Shown: positions 51,905-60,915 of the stretch, one piece after another
How positions within the stretch are numbered: the stretch's first letter is position 1
Layout: each line of letters opens with the position of its first letter
Source of the DNA: Cephaloticoccus sp.
GTDB lineage: Bacteria; Verrucomicrobiota; Verrucomicrobiia; Opitutales; Opitutaceae
Length of the DNA stretch: 64,000 nucleotides
NCBI GenBank assembly: GCA_030833445.1
Contig: JAURHD010000014.1
Span: 1-64,000, forward strand
Reading direction: 5' to 3'
Notes under the pieces: generated by a model
Databases searched by the model: none
What the model was told of the DNA's origin: nothing
What the model saw: only the letters and a program-made list of their open reading frames with translations
Position numbers and translations under genes: made by a program

Positions 51905-53320
51905 ATGGCTAAATCACTGTTCGAAAAAGTCTGGTCGGCGCATGCCGTTCGCACCTTGTCCAATGGACAAATTCAATTGCTGATCGGCACTCATCTCATT
52001 CATGAGGTTACGAGTCCGCAGGCTTTTGGCATGTTGCGTGATCTGAGACTCAAGGTGGCGATGCCGCATCGCACCTTTGCCACCGTGGATCATATTGTGC
52101 CCACTGATCAGCGCACCGAACCGTTCGCGGATCCGCTGGCGGATGAGATGATCAAGGAACTACGGCGCAACTGTGATGAACATGGCATCACGTATTTCGA
52201 TTTGGGATCGGGTAAGCAGGGCATCGTGCACATGGTGGGTCCCGAACAAGGTATCACCCAGCCTGGAACTACGATTGCCTGTGGCGATTCTCACACCAGC
52301 ACCCACGGGGCATTTGGCGCGATTGCGTTAGGCATTGGCAGCAGTCAGGTGCGGGACGTCTTGGCGACCCAGACCATTTCCCTGAGTCCGCTGAAGGTCC
52401 GGCGGATCAATGTCACAGGTCATCTGCAAGCGGGGGTTTATGCCAAGGACGTTATACTGCACATTATCCGAAAGCTCGGTGTAAATGGCGGCACAGGGTA
52501 TGCCTATGAATACGGTGGTGAAGTATTTGACCGATTTTCGATGGAGGAGCGCATGACCGTGTGTAACATGTCCATCGAGGGCGGGGCCCGCGTGGGCTAC
52601 GTTAACCCAGACGACACGACAATCGCCTACCTCAAAGATCGGCCATACTCCCCTCAAGGATCAGCTTGGGATGAAGCGGTAGCACATTGGCGCTCTGTCG
52701 CCAGTGACTCCGGATGCATCTACGATGATGAGGTTACAATCCGAGGCGAAGAGATCCCGCCAACAGTGACATGGGGTATCAACCCAGGACAGGGCATCAG
52801 CGTAACGGAAAATGTGCCATCGCCTGATCAAGCTGAATCCGCCGATGAGCGCACGAGTATTGAAGAGGCGTTGGCCTACATGAAGCTGCCGCCCGGAGCC
52901 CCCATCAAAGGAACCAAGATTGACGTGGCATTTCTGGGTAGTTGCACCAATGCGCGTCTTTCAGACTTCAAGGAAGTCGCACGATACATCAAGGGGCGAA
53001 AGGTTGCCTCCGGGATTAAAGCCATAGCCGTGCCCGGGTCACAACTGGTTAGTGCCATATGTGCGGAACTGGGAATTGATCAGGTATTCCGGGATGCTGG
53101 CTTTGAGTGGCGAGAAGCGGGGTGTTCGATGTGTTTGGCGATGAATCCAGACAAACTTATCGGCGATCAATTGTGTGCGAGTTCTTCCAATCGAAACTTC
53201 AAAGGCAGGCAGGGTAGTCCCACCGGGCGGACACTATTGATGAGTCCCGTGATGGTAGCGGCGGCGGCCGTTTGTGGCTCGGTGGCAGATGCCCGTGAAG
53301 TTTTTGGCGTAAGCAACTAA
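51905..53320 (+). CDS. leuC: 3-isopropylmalate dehydratase large subunit
   Basis: A 471-residue aconitase-family [4Fe-4S] protein that isomerises 2-isopropylmalate to 3-isopropylmalate in leucine synthesis. The iron-sulphur cysteines are in [13 protein letters not shown] and in [13 protein letters not shown]. The signature [21 protein letters not shown] and the N-terminal [11 protein letters not shown] are intact. The following leuD, nine bases after the leuC stop, supplies the small subunit. Divergent from a LysR gene. Confidence 0.97.
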   Translation: MAKSLFEKVWSAHAVRTLSNGQIQLLIGTHLIHEVTSPQAFGMLRDLRLKVAMPHRTFATVDHIVPTDQRTEPFADPLADEMIKELRRNCDEHGITYFDLGSGKQGIVHMVGPEQGITQPGTTIACGDSHTSTHGAFGAIALGIGSSQVRDVLATQTISLSPLKVRRINVTGHLQAGVYAKDVILHIIRKLGVNGGTGYAYEYGGEVFDRFSMEERMTVCNMSIEGGARVGYVNPDDTTIAYLKDRPYSPQGSAWDEAVAHWRSVASDSGCIYDDEVTIRGEEIPPTVTWGINPGQGISVTENVPSPDQAESADERTSIEEALAYMKLPPGAPIKGTKIDVAFLGSCTNARLSDFKEVARYIKGRKVASGIKAIAVPGSQLVSAICAELGIDQVFRDAGFEWREAGCSMCLAMNPDKLIGDQLCASSSNRNFKGRQGSPTGRTLLMSPVMVAAAAVCGSVADAREVFGVSN

Positions 53321-53329
53321 TCCAAATTT

Positions 53330-53938
53330 ATGTCTCTCGAAAAATTTACCACGATTTCCGGCGCTGCGATCTATATTCCGGGCAATGATATCGACACGGA
53401 CCGCATTATTCCGGCCCGTTTCCTGAAATGCGTAACCTTTGATGCTCTCGGCGAAGGCCTGTTTGCGGATGATCGCAAGGCGGCAGCAACAGATGGCGGT
53501 CGTCATCCTTTGGACAAAACCGGTGCCACTGAGGCGGCAATCCTGATCTCGGGGGCCAATTTCGGTTGTGGGAGTTCCCGCGAGCATGCCCCGCAGGCCA
53601 TAAAGAAGTTCGGGCTGCGGGCAGTCATTGCGGAAAGCTATGCCGAGATCTTTTTCGGCAATGCCACGAATATTGGTTTGGTGTGTGTCAGTGCGTCACG
53701 GGCTGATATTCAGCGTATTGCGGAAGCCTTAAAGCAGGAGCCAAACCTGAAGATCGAAGTGGATTTGGTGGCTCAGGTCATCCGTTACGGTCCCGAGACC
53801 GTGCCGCTGGTAATGCCGGATTCCGCCCGGAATGCGCTCGTCAATGGGCGCTGGGATACGATCGCGGAACTACTGGAGGGCAGTGGGGCGGTGGCGGAAA
53901 CTGCCGCGGGCTTGCCCTATTTAAATAAGGTAGGTTAA
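53330..53938 (+). CDS. leuD: 3-isopropylmalate dehydratase small subunit
   Basis: A 202-residue subunit that forms the swivelling domain of isopropylmalate isomerase. Visible signatures are the N-terminal IPGNDIDTDRIIPARFLK, which forms the substrate loop, and FGCGSSREHAPQAIKKFGLRAVIA with the SRE catalytic/substrate arginine. It is paired with leuC. The C-terminal half is slightly longer than E. coli LeuD but normal for the bacterial group. Confidence 0.96.
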   Translation: MSLEKFTTISGAAIYIPGNDIDTDRIIPARFLKCVTFDALGEGLFADDRKAAATDGGRHPLDKTGATEAAILISGANFGCGSSREHAPQAIKKFGLRAVIAESYAEIFFGNATNIGLVCVSASRADIQRIAEALKQEPNLKIEVDLVAQVIRYGPETVPLVMPDSARNALVNGRWDTIAELLEGSGAVAETAAGLPYLNKVG

Positions 53939-53992
53939 ATATTTTTCGAACCTTTTTCCGGTTTCCGGCGTCATACCCACGACTTTAACACC

Positions 53993-54565
53993 ATGATAAT
54001 TGCTGCAATTGAAGTATTTAAAGGAGCCGGACTCCTCATTTACCCCTTGGGACTCTGCTCTGCCGTCGCGGTATTCATTATTTGCGAGCGGGCATTTTCC
54101 CTGCGTAGGGCGGCGGTGATGCCCCAAGATTTGGTGGATGCGGTGGTGAACAAGCGCCAGTTGATGGGTGGGAGACACACGGTTCTCGCACGTATCGTGG
54201 AGTTTGCTGAGCAACACAAAAACGACGAAGGGGCGGTCAAGGCATTTGCCCGACTGGAGATTAATCGGATGGAGCGGGGGATCCCTTACCTCGACGTTAT
54301 CTATGCTGCGGCGCCCTTGATCGGTTTGACCGGCACGGTCACCGGCTTGTTGGAAGTATTCTCCCAAATCTCACCGGAAACAGGTTTGCCGGATCCGGTT
54401 GCATTTACCTCGGGGGTAGCCTTGGCGTTATCGGCCACCGTCATTGGTCTTTGCATCGCAATCCCATCCCTAGTGGGAAGTGGATGGCTGCAGCGCAAGG
54501 TTGAGAATTACGCAGCGCAACTGGATGTGCTGCTGGAACGCATTCTCCAGCGCGGTCAGCAATGA
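53993..54565 (+). CDS. exbB: ExbB/TolQ-type proton channel subunit
   Basis: A 190-residue inner-membrane protein of the MotA/TolQ/ExbB family, which uses the proton gradient to power TonB or Tol systems. It has an N-terminal helix, a cytoplasmic loop (including EQHKNDEGAVKAFARLEINRM), and the two conserved helices AAPLIGLTGTVTGLLEVF and SGVALALSATVIGLCIAIPSL. The pairing with an ExbD/TolR gene overlapping by 4 bp (ATGA) supports the call. Which energised system it serves is not shown; no TonB or outer-membrane receptor gene is nearby. Confidence 0.92.
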   Translation: MIIAAIEVFKGAGLLIYPLGLCSAVAVFIICERAFSLRRAAVMPQDLVDAVVNKRQLMGGRHTVLARIVEFAEQHKNDEGAVKAFARLEINRMERGIPYLDVIYAAAPLIGLTGTVTGLLEVFSQISPETGLPDPVAFTSGVALALSATVIGLCIAIPSLVGSGWLQRKVENYAAQLDVLLERILQRGQQ

Positions 54566-54963
54566 GCTCCCTCTACCCAAAAAGACGGAAGCGGCCTGAA
54601 CTCAACCTGGTCCCGCTAATCGATGTCTTGGTGATGTTGATCTTCTTCGCGTTCGTCACGATGCAGTTCAAGTCGTCCACGACTCTGAATATCACGGTTC
54701 CCAAAGTGCAGACTTCGGGTCAAAACCAGTTTACCGGCAAGGTCGAGATCGGCATCGATAAGGAAGGAAATATTTCCTACAATGGACGCGTGACGAACTT
54801 GAAGGACCTTGAAGGCCTGTTGCTGGAAGTGAAAAAGGTCAGCAAGGATACCCCGATTCTGGTTCGGGCGGACGAGACGAGTCATTTTGGCGTTGTTACC
54901 CAAGTATGGGATGCATGTCGGCGTCTGGGTTTGAACAAGGTAGTCATGCAGACTCGTAAATAG
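54562..54963 (+). CDS. exbD: ExbD/TolR-type biopolymer transport protein
   Basis: A 133-residue single-pass protein. The start PKRRKRPELNLVPLIDVLVMLIFFAFVTMQF shows the membrane anchor with the essential proton-relay Asp (LVPLIDVLV), followed by a periplasmic domain including ETSHFGVVTQVWDACR. It partners the overlapping ExbB to couple proton flow to periplasmic energy use. The TolR versus ExbD distinction cannot be made from this sequence alone. Confidence 0.93.
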   Translation: MSSLYPKRRKRPELNLVPLIDVLVMLIFFAFVTMQFKSSTTLNITVPKVQTSGQNQFTGKVEIGIDKEGNISYNGRVTNLKDLEGLLLEVKKVSKDTPILVRADETSHFGVVTQVWDACRRLGLNKVVMQTRK

Positions 54964-55009
54964 GCTCTATGCCATTGCCAGGGGTGGTTCTGCGGACCAT
55001 CGTTGCGCC

Positions 55010-55684
55010 ATGAAAATTGTTATTACGGGGGTGACTCGCGGCCTTGGCCGGGCTCTGGCAGATTTCTACATTAAGGCAGGCCACACCGTAATAGGCTGCG
55101 GTCGCAGCGGACCTGAGATATTTGATCTCCGAATGAATCATCCCGACCATCACTTTTCCGTGGTAGATGTGGCCTTGGACAACAAGGTGGCGATTTGGGC
55201 GGCTGATGCGGTTGGAAGCTACGGTGCACCTGACATTCTCATCAATAACGCGGCTATCATGAACCGACTGTCGCCGGTATGGGAGCAAAGCGATGGTGAG
55301 TTTACCAAACTAGTTGATGTAAATTTGCGTGGAGTGATGAACGTCCTGCGTCATTTTGTGCCGCCAATGGTGAAGGCTGAAAGTGGAGTTATCGTAAACT
55401 TCAGTTCGGGCTGGGGGCGTTCGGTGTCCTCTGATGTGGGTCCCTACTGTATGTCGAAATGGGGCATTGAGGGTCTGACCAAGTCCTTGGCTGAAGAATT
55501 GCCGGCGGGAATGGCCGCCGTGCCGTTAAATCCTGGCGTCATAGACACCGACATGCTGCGTGCCTGTTGGGCCGAGGGAGCCTCCAGTTATCCCAAAGCC
55601 AAAGCATGGGTGGAGATCGCGGCGCCTTATATCCTGAAATTAGGAGCCAAGGATAACGGCCAATCGGTCAGTGTGCCTTCGTAG
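55010..55684 (+). CDS. Short-chain dehydrogenase/reductase
   Basis: A 224-residue NAD(P)-dependent oxidoreductase. Cofactor motif ITGVTRGLGRAL, NNAA in ILINNAAIMN, the catalytic Ser in NFSSGWGRSV, and Tyr/Lys in YCMSKWGIEG are all in place. The substrate is unknown. It sits 46 bp downstream of exbD on the same strand and may be co-transcribed; no functional link is visible. The convergent gene is dtd. Confidence 0.87.
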   Translation: MKIVITGVTRGLGRALADFYIKAGHTVIGCGRSGPEIFDLRMNHPDHHFSVVDVALDNKVAIWAADAVGSYGAPDILINNAAIMNRLSPVWEQSDGEFTKLVDVNLRGVMNVLRHFVPPMVKAESGVIVNFSSGWGRSVSSDVGPYCMSKWGIEGLTKSLAEELPAGMAAVPLNPGVIDTDMLRACWAEGASSYPKAKAWVEIAAPYILKLGAKDNGQSVSVPS

Positions 55685-55710
55685 GCATAAGGCGGGCACC
55701 TGCTGCGTGC

Positions 55711-56163
55711 TCATTCGCGTAGCATAGAATCGATTACCAAGGTGACGGGTCCGTCGTTTTCTAATTGCACCGTCATGTGTGCGCCAAATTTTCCGGTAGT
55801 CACTGGGCGACCTGACAGCTCCTGCATTTGCCGGCAAAACGCCTCGTAGAGCGGATTGGCTAGTTCAGGTGGTGCGGCCTCGTTGAATGAAGGTCTGGTG
55901 CCCTTACGGGTGCTGGCAATCAGAGTGAACTGGCTGACTACCATCACTTCGCCATGATGATCTAACACTGAGAAATTCAACTTCTCTGAGTCGTCAGGGA
56001 ATATGCGTAAATTGGCGATTTTCTGGGCCAGCCAGATTCCATCCTCCGTGGTGTCCCCCTTTGCAACACCCAGGAGTATGAGCAATCCTTGGCTAATTTG
56101 ACCGATCATCGCCCCGTCTGTTGTAACCGCGGCGGAGGAGACGCGTTGGACAACAGCTCTCAT
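55711..56163 (-). CDS. dtd: D-aminoacyl-tRNA deacylase
   Basis: A 150-residue homodimeric proofreading enzyme that removes D-amino acids from tRNA. It starts [17 protein letters not shown], typical of the family, and has the SQFTL active-site motif ([19 protein letters not shown]) and the cis-Gly-Pro motif in [12 protein letters not shown]. Full length; intact. It is convergent with the SDR gene and lies just upstream of fabV on the same strand (47-bp gap between fabV start side and dtd end are not coupled). Confidence 0.96.
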   Translation of the reverse strand: MRAVVQRVSSAAVTTDGAMIGQISQGLLILLGVAKGDTTEDGIWLAQKIANLRIFPDDSEKLNFSVLDHHGEVMVVSQFTLIASTRKGTRPSFNEAAPPELANPLYEAFCRQMQELSGRPVTTGKFGAHMTVQLENDGPVTLVIDSMLRE

Positions 56164-56210
56164 TGATTGAGCAATGGAGTCACCTGGAATTAGTGACTAA
56201 TATTTACAAC

Positions 56211-57395
56211 TCAAATGAGCGGCACGTGCGGCTCGGTTTCAGCTTCGTAGTCGATACCAGCCAAGCCAAAGCCGAACAGTTTGAGAAATTCTTCCCGATA
56301 ACCGGCAATATCAGTCAAGGCTTCCAAGTTTTCCGTGGTTACGCCGGGCCAGATTTTCGCCACCGCGGCCTGAATTTCAGGGCGCATTTCCCAATCGTCA
56401 ACCCGGGCACGACCCGCGGAATCAAACGTGGGGGTGTTGCCATTATACATTTGGGAGGCAAACAACCGGTGCATCTGTTCGATACAGCCCTCATGGGTGC
56501 CAGCCGCTTTCATCACCTTGTAGAGAATTGATATGTAGAGAGGCACCACCGGAATGGCGGAACTGGCTTGGGTTACCAGGGCCTTGTTGACCGAGATGAA
56601 GGCCCGGCCACCAGATGCCTTGAGTTTGCCATCAATAGCTTGAGCGGCACGTTCGAGATCATTCTTGGCGAGTCCGATTGTCCCATTCTTGTAGATCGCC
56701 CAAGTGACCTCCGGGCCAATGTAGGAATACGCCACCGACTGGGCGCCGGGAGCAAGCAGCCCGGCTTGGGATAACGTATCGATCCACATTTCCCAGTCTT
56801 CACCACCCATGACGGCTATCGTATCCGCGATTTCATCGCTGTTAGCCGGCTCGATGGTGATGTCACTCACCACACCCTTGTCCGTATCGACGGTCTTGTT
56901 CGTGTAAGATGTCCCTACCGGCTTCAGGCAGGAGCGATGAACTGCGCCGGTTTTGGGATGAGTGCGACGCGGGGAGGCCAGAGAATAGACGACCAAGTCA
57001 ACCTGACCAAGATCGGCTTTTATGGTTTCGACGACTTGGCGTTTGATGTCGTCCGAAAAAGCATCGCCCATGATATTTTTGGCGTAGAGACCGGCTTCAC
57101 GGGCTGCTTTGGTAAAGGAGATGGTGTTATACCAACCGGGCGTCGCTGATCGTCCTTCCTCGGACGGACGGTCAAAGAATACCCCCAATGTGGATGCTCC
57201 GGAACCAAAGGCGGCGGTGACACGAGAGGCCAGGCCGTAGCCAGTGGATGAACCCAAGATCAGCACTTTTTTCGGACCGCCTGCAATTGGCGTTTGGGCC
57301 TTCACGTAATCAATCCATTCCTGCACGTGAGCGGCGCAGCCCTCGGGATGGGCGGTGACGCAAACGAATCCGCGAACCTTAGGTTTGATGATCAT
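56211..57395 (-). CDS. fabV: Enoyl-[acyl-carrier-protein] reductase FabV
   Basis: A 394-residue NADH-dependent enoyl reductase of the last step of fatty acid elongation. The N-terminal MIIKPKVRGFVCVTAHPEGC and the NADH-binding VLILGSSTGYGLASR are FabV-specific. The extended SDR active site, Tyr-x8-Lys, is in SYIGPEVTWAIYKNGTIGLAK. FabV enzymes are longer than FabI and are usually insensitive to triclosan. The trans-2-enoyl-CoA reductases are the close alternative. The gene stands upstream of dtd. Confidence 0.95.
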   Translation of the reverse strand: MIIKPKVRGFVCVTAHPEGCAAHVQEWIDYVKAQTPIAGGPKKVLILGSSTGYGLASRVTAAFGSGASTLGVFFDRPSEEGRSATPGWYNTISFTKAAREAGLYAKNIMGDAFSDDIKRQVVETIKADLGQVDLVVYSLASPRRTHPKTGAVHRSCLKPVGTSYTNKTVDTDKGVVSDITIEPANSDEIADTIAVMGGEDWEMWIDTLSQAGLLAPGAQSVAYSYIGPEVTWAIYKNGTIGLAKNDLERAAQAIDGKLKASGGRAFISVNKALVTQASSAIPVVPLYISILYKVMKAAGTHEGCIEQMHRLFASQMYNGNTPTFDSAGRARVDDWEMRPEIQAAVAKIWPGVTTENLEALTDIAGYREEFLKLFGFGLAGIDYEAETEPHVPLI

Positions 57396-57461
57396 AGCGG
57401 GGAAGTTTTCCCGCTCGGTGAAGTGGCGTCGAGATTAGATTTCAGCTCCCGCAAGTCATTG

Positions 57462-58301
57462 TCATTGACTTAAAAGCACCATCGGGCCTTCAGCCTTTGG
57501 CACGCCGCCCTTTCGCTCCAGACTGACGGCGAATTTCGCAACCGTTTTAATCGGCTTATTGGCGTGGAATTTGATGCGGGCATGGCCCGTCACTGGGTCA
57601 ACTTGGAATAAGCCACCATCGACCGGGATGGGATACTGGGGATCCACCACCCATAGCTGGTAATCTTGGTTGGCTGCGAGGGCCGGCAGTTTTTCCACAC
57701 TCAAGACGCCTTGTTGTTGGTCCGGGTTCCAAACGGCGACTGCGATCGCTTCGGGACTGTTGCCCAGGAGAGAAGTCAGGGGAGCGATTTTGAAGCGCGC
57801 CAAATCAGCCTGATCCTGCAATTGCAGATTTAGCTCCGCGATCTGACGTTTGGCGTCGTCCAGCTCGTGGGCGGTCAGGATGAGTTCGCTTTGCGATTGA
57901 TTCTGAAGGCTGCGAAGGGTGGTGTCGGCCAGTTCCTGTTGCTGACGGAGAATCGAATTTTCGGTCTGCGTTATCGTATACATCCGGCCGGCCCAGAGCG
58001 CGACGAGGGCGAAGCACGCAGCGGCGGCCCAACCGAGGTAGGCCATGGGTCTAAATGGTATAACTTTCGCGGTCTCAGTTTTCACGATAACCTGATTGAG
58101 GATGCGCTCCTTCAATTGAGGGGGCAGATCGACTTCAGGTGCAATATGCGCCAGACGATTGGCCGTTTCGCGCAGTCCGTCCACGTAGTGTTGCAACTCA
58201 ATATCTTGCCCAGTGAGAGTCTCGAACGCGGCTAATTCCGCTCCTTCAAGCAGCCCGAAAACGTAGAGGCAAGCGAGTTCCTCTTGATGTTCGGTAATCA
58301 T
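57462..58301 (-). CDS. Anti-sigma factor, RskA-type
   Basis: A 279-residue membrane protein expected to hold its sigma factor inactive. It has an N-terminal zinc-less anti-sigma segment (EELACLYVFGLLEGAELAAFE), a membrane helix (YLGWAAAACFALVALWAG, about residues 89-106), a heptad-rich coiled region after it and a C-terminal extracytoplasmic RskA-like domain with AVWNPDQQQGVLSVEKLPAL and YQLWVVDPQ. The ATG overlaps the sigma-factor stop as ATGA, so the two are coupled. The signal it senses is unknown. Confidence 0.9.
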   Translation of the reverse strand: MITEHQEELACLYVFGLLEGAELAAFETLTGQDIELQHYVDGLRETANRLAHIAPEVDLPPQLKERILNQVIVKTETAKVIPFRPMAYLGWAAAACFALVALWAGRMYTITQTENSILRQQQELADTTLRSLQNQSQSELILTAHELDDAKRQIAELNLQLQDQADLARFKIAPLTSLLGNSPEAIAVAVWNPDQQQGVLSVEKLPALAANQDYQLWVVDPQYPIPVDGGLFQVDPVTGHARIKFHANKPIKTVAKFAVSLERKGGVPKAEGPMVLLSQ

Positions 58302-58897
58302 TGTTGGAGCGCGAAATTCTCGCGTAGTTTTAAAAGTCCACGTCTAATGCGGGCTTTGATGGTGCCGAGTGGCTCGCGGAGGGTGGTGGCGATTTCCTGC
58401 TGGGTCATGCCGCTGAAGAATGCCAACTGCAGGGCTTTTTGCTGTTCCGCGGGAAGACCCTTTACCGCGGTTCGCACCTTGGCGGCAGTTTCCTTGCTTT
58501 CGAGGTCCGCTGTTGAATCCGCGGAATCGTCTGGACCGGCATAACCAAGGTCTTCCGGGACAGACTGGCTGAGTAGCACACCACGGCGTTGACGCATGCG
58601 GATACGGTCTATGGAGCGATTGCGGGTCAAGGTAACCGCCCATGAAAAAGCACTGCCGCGCTGTTGATTGAAATCAGCTGATTTTTCCCAGAGCGAAAGG
58701 AATACCTCCTGCAAGACATCTTCCGCTTCCGCAGAATCATTCAGGATGCGAAGAGCGGTCGCAAAAAGAGGCCGGGAAAATCGATCGTAGATCTGCGCAA
58801 ATGCCGACCGATCACCGCGAGCGACACGCTGCATCAAACGGGCATCCTCCAGATTATGTGCAGACCGATCCGGTGAGGGCTGGTTGGTGTTACTCAT
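58298..58897 (-). CDS. ECF-type RNA polymerase sigma factor (SigK-like)
   Basis: A 199-residue extracytoplasmic-function sigma factor. Region 2 reads DRFSRPLFATALRILND and EAEDVLQEVFLSLWE, with AFSWAVTLTRNRSIDRIR; region 4 reads LPAEQQKALQLAFFSGMTQQE and PLGTIKARIRRGLLKLRE. The chosen start is ATG 58897 (MSNTNQPSPDR); the upstream track start gives a non-family extension. It is in an operon with the RskA-type anti-sigma factor, so it is probably released by an envelope signal. No target promoter was identified. Confidence 0.94.
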   Translation of the reverse strand: MSNTNQPSPDRSAHNLEDARLMQRVARGDRSAFAQIYDRFSRPLFATALRILNDSAEAEDVLQEVFLSLWEKSADFNQQRGSAFSWAVTLTRNRSIDRIRMRQRRGVLLSQSVPEDLGYAGPDDSADSTADLESKETAAKVRTAVKGLPAEQQKALQLAFFSGMTQQEIATTLREPLGTIKARIRRGLLKLRENFALQQ

Positions 58898-59066
58898 ACG
58901 ACTACGCAATACAACGACACCACGGAGATGTGCGGTGATTGCAGGCAGGCAGCATGTGTTGACCAACATATACTGGTAATACGTATGGGCATGTCCGCAG
59001 GATGCAGAAATGCTGTGCCGAGCCCCGGGGTTGGCAATGGCATAGTTCGGTTTGCGACCTGCATGA

Positions 59067-59159
59067 TCATAAAACGGCCATGCCGATCAGCCCCAAAATG
59101 ATGATAAGCGCTACGATCGAGAGGATGCGGGCCTCCACTTTGGTTACGGGAAATGGCAT
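59067..59159 (-). CDS. 30-residue hydrophobic microprotein after the exosortase gene
   Basis: A 30-codon ORF, MPFPVTKVEARILSIVALII then ILGLIGMAVL, ending in TGA; too short for the ORF track. Residues about 12-30 form one hydrophobic helix preceded by basic/acidic residues, a single-pass membrane peptide. Its ATG is four bases after the EpsI-like stop (59164), so it is probably translated with it. I do not recognise the family. Its closeness to an exosortase-EpsI locus suggests an accessory role in protein sorting or just chance; no sequence signature supports either. Confidence 0.5.
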   Translation of the reverse strand: MPFPVTKVEARILSIVALIIILGLIGMAVL

Positions 59160-59163
59160 CCGA

Positions 59164-59598
59164 TTACAGGCCCAGTGGCACTAAGTTTTGGAATATCTCC
59201 TGCAGCAGAGGTTCGTTGGCCAATAGCTCCCAGTTTACATTGGCTGATACCCGCACGAACAGTTGGTCGCCATTTCTGGTAAATCCATGACGCAAGGCAA
59301 TCCGTAGCAACTCTGCAGCGGAATAGGGATTTTCATAGGCAATGGGCCGTCCATTATAGACATGCCAAAACCATACATGCTGCGAGTAAGGACCGTTATA
59401 GAACAGGCGAGATTCTGCGACTGGTAGATTCAGGCCGGGCAGAATCAAGGTCTCTTGGGGCGTCTCGTTTTGGACGAGGCTCCAACCGGAACCCGGCCAG
59501 CACGCATCCGGCGTGTGCATGGCAACCTGACTCACGGAAGATTGCCCAGCCTGCCAGAATGCCAGATAGACCGTCAGCTGGATTTCCCCTGTCTCCAC
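59164..59598 (-). CDS. EpsI-like (DUF3485) C-terminal portion in shifted frame
   Basis: In this frame the protein continues the EpsI-type domain: [38 protein letters not shown] with the family Cys-Trp-Pro-Gly motif, [20 protein letters not shown] and a C-terminal [20 protein letters not shown]. The ORF lacks its own N-terminus, which is in the exosortase frame; one nucleotide near 59608 separates the frames. It is thus the second half of an exosortase-EpsI fusion, or a broken one. The GTG at 59598 has no good ribosome-binding site. Confidence 0.75.
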   Translation of the reverse strand: METGEIQLTVYLAFWQAGQSSVSQVAMHTPDACWPGSGWSLVQNETPQETLILPGLNLPVAESRLFYNGPYSQHVWFWHVYNGRPIAYENPYSAAELLRIALRHGFTRNGDQLFVRVSANVNWELLANEPLLQEIFQNLVPLGL

Positions 59599-60766
59599 TG
59601 CGTTTACGATAAGTTCTTTGGGCGAGATTCTCGGTTTCGAGGATGCCGCTGAATTGGTATACCTCCGTGCTGGTTGTCACACGCCAGCCATCTGCTTCGG
59701 TTGGTAACATGGAGAGTAGAACTGGTAGCGGGGTCTCGTTCGGGGGCAACGGCCGGGTGTTGAGGTAAAAAAATATGGCCAGCGATGCGGCGCAGATCAT
59801 GCCGATGGTCAAAAACTTCGAAGCGGTTTGTGGGCGAGGGGGCTTTTCCGCTTCTGCAACCTTTGTGGACGAATTCTCATTGATTGGCTTTCTTTGATCC
59901 AGCAAGAGGGCACTACCGCCCAGGATTACTGCCGTAACCCCGAGAACCGCAAATCCGGTCAAATCATGCCAAGTGCCGCTAATATCGACCCCGCGATTGG
60001 CCATCAGGGTGAGGATCAGTGAGCGAATAAAATTCATCAGCACGGCAAGCGGTGCCGCCAAGAGGATGATAATTAACCGCGCCCATGGCTTGGTCACCAA
60101 TGTGGCCGAAAAGAAGAATCCGGCAAAGATGCAGGAGATCAGGCTTCTGACCCCGCTGCAGGCCTCAGCTACCCCTACCGATGTGCTGGCCAACTCAATG
60201 ATATTCCCGTGTCGACTCGCCGGAATCCCGAGCAGATGCAGGGCGGACAATACGTTTTGCGACACCATCAGCTGCAAACTGAGTGTAATGTGGGTATAGG
60301 TGCCGGGTGGAATCGGGGCACTGAGCAGCCATAGCCCTATGGCCACGAGCGAAGTCCAGTTCATGGGCATTAATCCGACCTGACGATTTGAGAACACCAA
60401 TAATCCAGCGAAGAAAAGCAGGGTGGTGGAGATGGTCAGACTGAAAGCCACCAAAGTGTGGTTCCAGCCAACTGAGGCGGAATAAAGTCCGCTGGCTGCC
60501 AGCGCGACGAGACCAGACAATAGACTCACCGCTATCAGGCAATGCAGGCTCCAGTGTGAAGGCAGATAGCGTGGTGTGCCCTGTGAGCGGGACTCCTTAA
60601 GTAACAGCAGAAATAGCACCGACATAAACAAACCATGCGATAGGTCCGGGTTATGTTTCCAGTGGGGCCAGAGCAATGCCGTGATCGTAACAAAGAGCAA
60701 TCCCAGCAGTATCAAGTTGAGCTTGATATGCCATGGCTGTCTTTGCGCTTCGCGATAGAGGGTCAT
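59396..60766 (-). CDS. Exosortase/archaeosortase, fused to EpsI domain by a frameshift
   Basis: A membrane cysteine-protease-like transpeptidase that sorts PEP-CTERM-type proteins. About eight hydrophobic helices carry the catalytic signature: Cys in [13 protein letters not shown], Arg in [16 protein letters not shown] and His in [13 protein letters not shown] linker and a second membrane helix ([14 protein letters not shown]) lead into the start of an EpsI domain ([13 protein letters not shown] to LAQRTY). After that the frame becomes Arg/Ser/Gly-rich and unlike the family, and the correct continuation is in the +1 frame near 59608. I chose ATG 60766 over the TTG five codons upstream. The tail 59396-59607 is therefore not expected to be native. 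Confidence 0.85.
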   Translation of the reverse strand: MTLYREAQRQPWHIKLNLILLGLLFVTITALLWPHWKHNPDLSHGLFMSVLFLLLLKESRSQGTPRYLPSHWSLHCLIAVSLLSGLVALAASGLYSASVGWNHTLVAFSLTISTTLLFFAGLLVFSNRQVGLMPMNWTSLVAIGLWLLSAPIPPGTYTHITLSLQLMVSQNVLSALHLLGIPASRHGNIIELASTSVGVAEACSGVRSLISCIFAGFFFSATLVTKPWARLIIILLAAPLAVLMNFIRSLILTLMANRGVDISGTWHDLTGFAVLGVTAVILGGSALLLDQRKPINENSSTKVAEAEKPPRPQTASKFLTIGMICAASLAIFFYLNTRPLPPNETPLPVLLSMLPTEADGWRVTTSTEVYQFSGILETENLAQRTYRKRSGDRGNPADGLSGILAGWAIFRESGCHAHAGCVLAGFRLEPRPKRDAPRDLDSARPESTSRRISPVL

Positions 60767-60915
60767 GCCTGATTGAAACAATTGAATAGATAATCTGCGA
60801 AAGCCGCAAGCAGTGCAGCGTCAGACATGGTGACTCCTGCCCATACACTAGTCTCCTAAAATCATGCGACGACTGGCTTTTTTCTCAAATAGGTTTTACT
60901 CGTGTGCAATTACTC

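Noticed and set aside
59002-59184. 60-aa plus-strand ORF opposite the microprotein
   Set aside because: No family pattern and it opposes the better-placed minus-strand ORF behind the EpsI frame.
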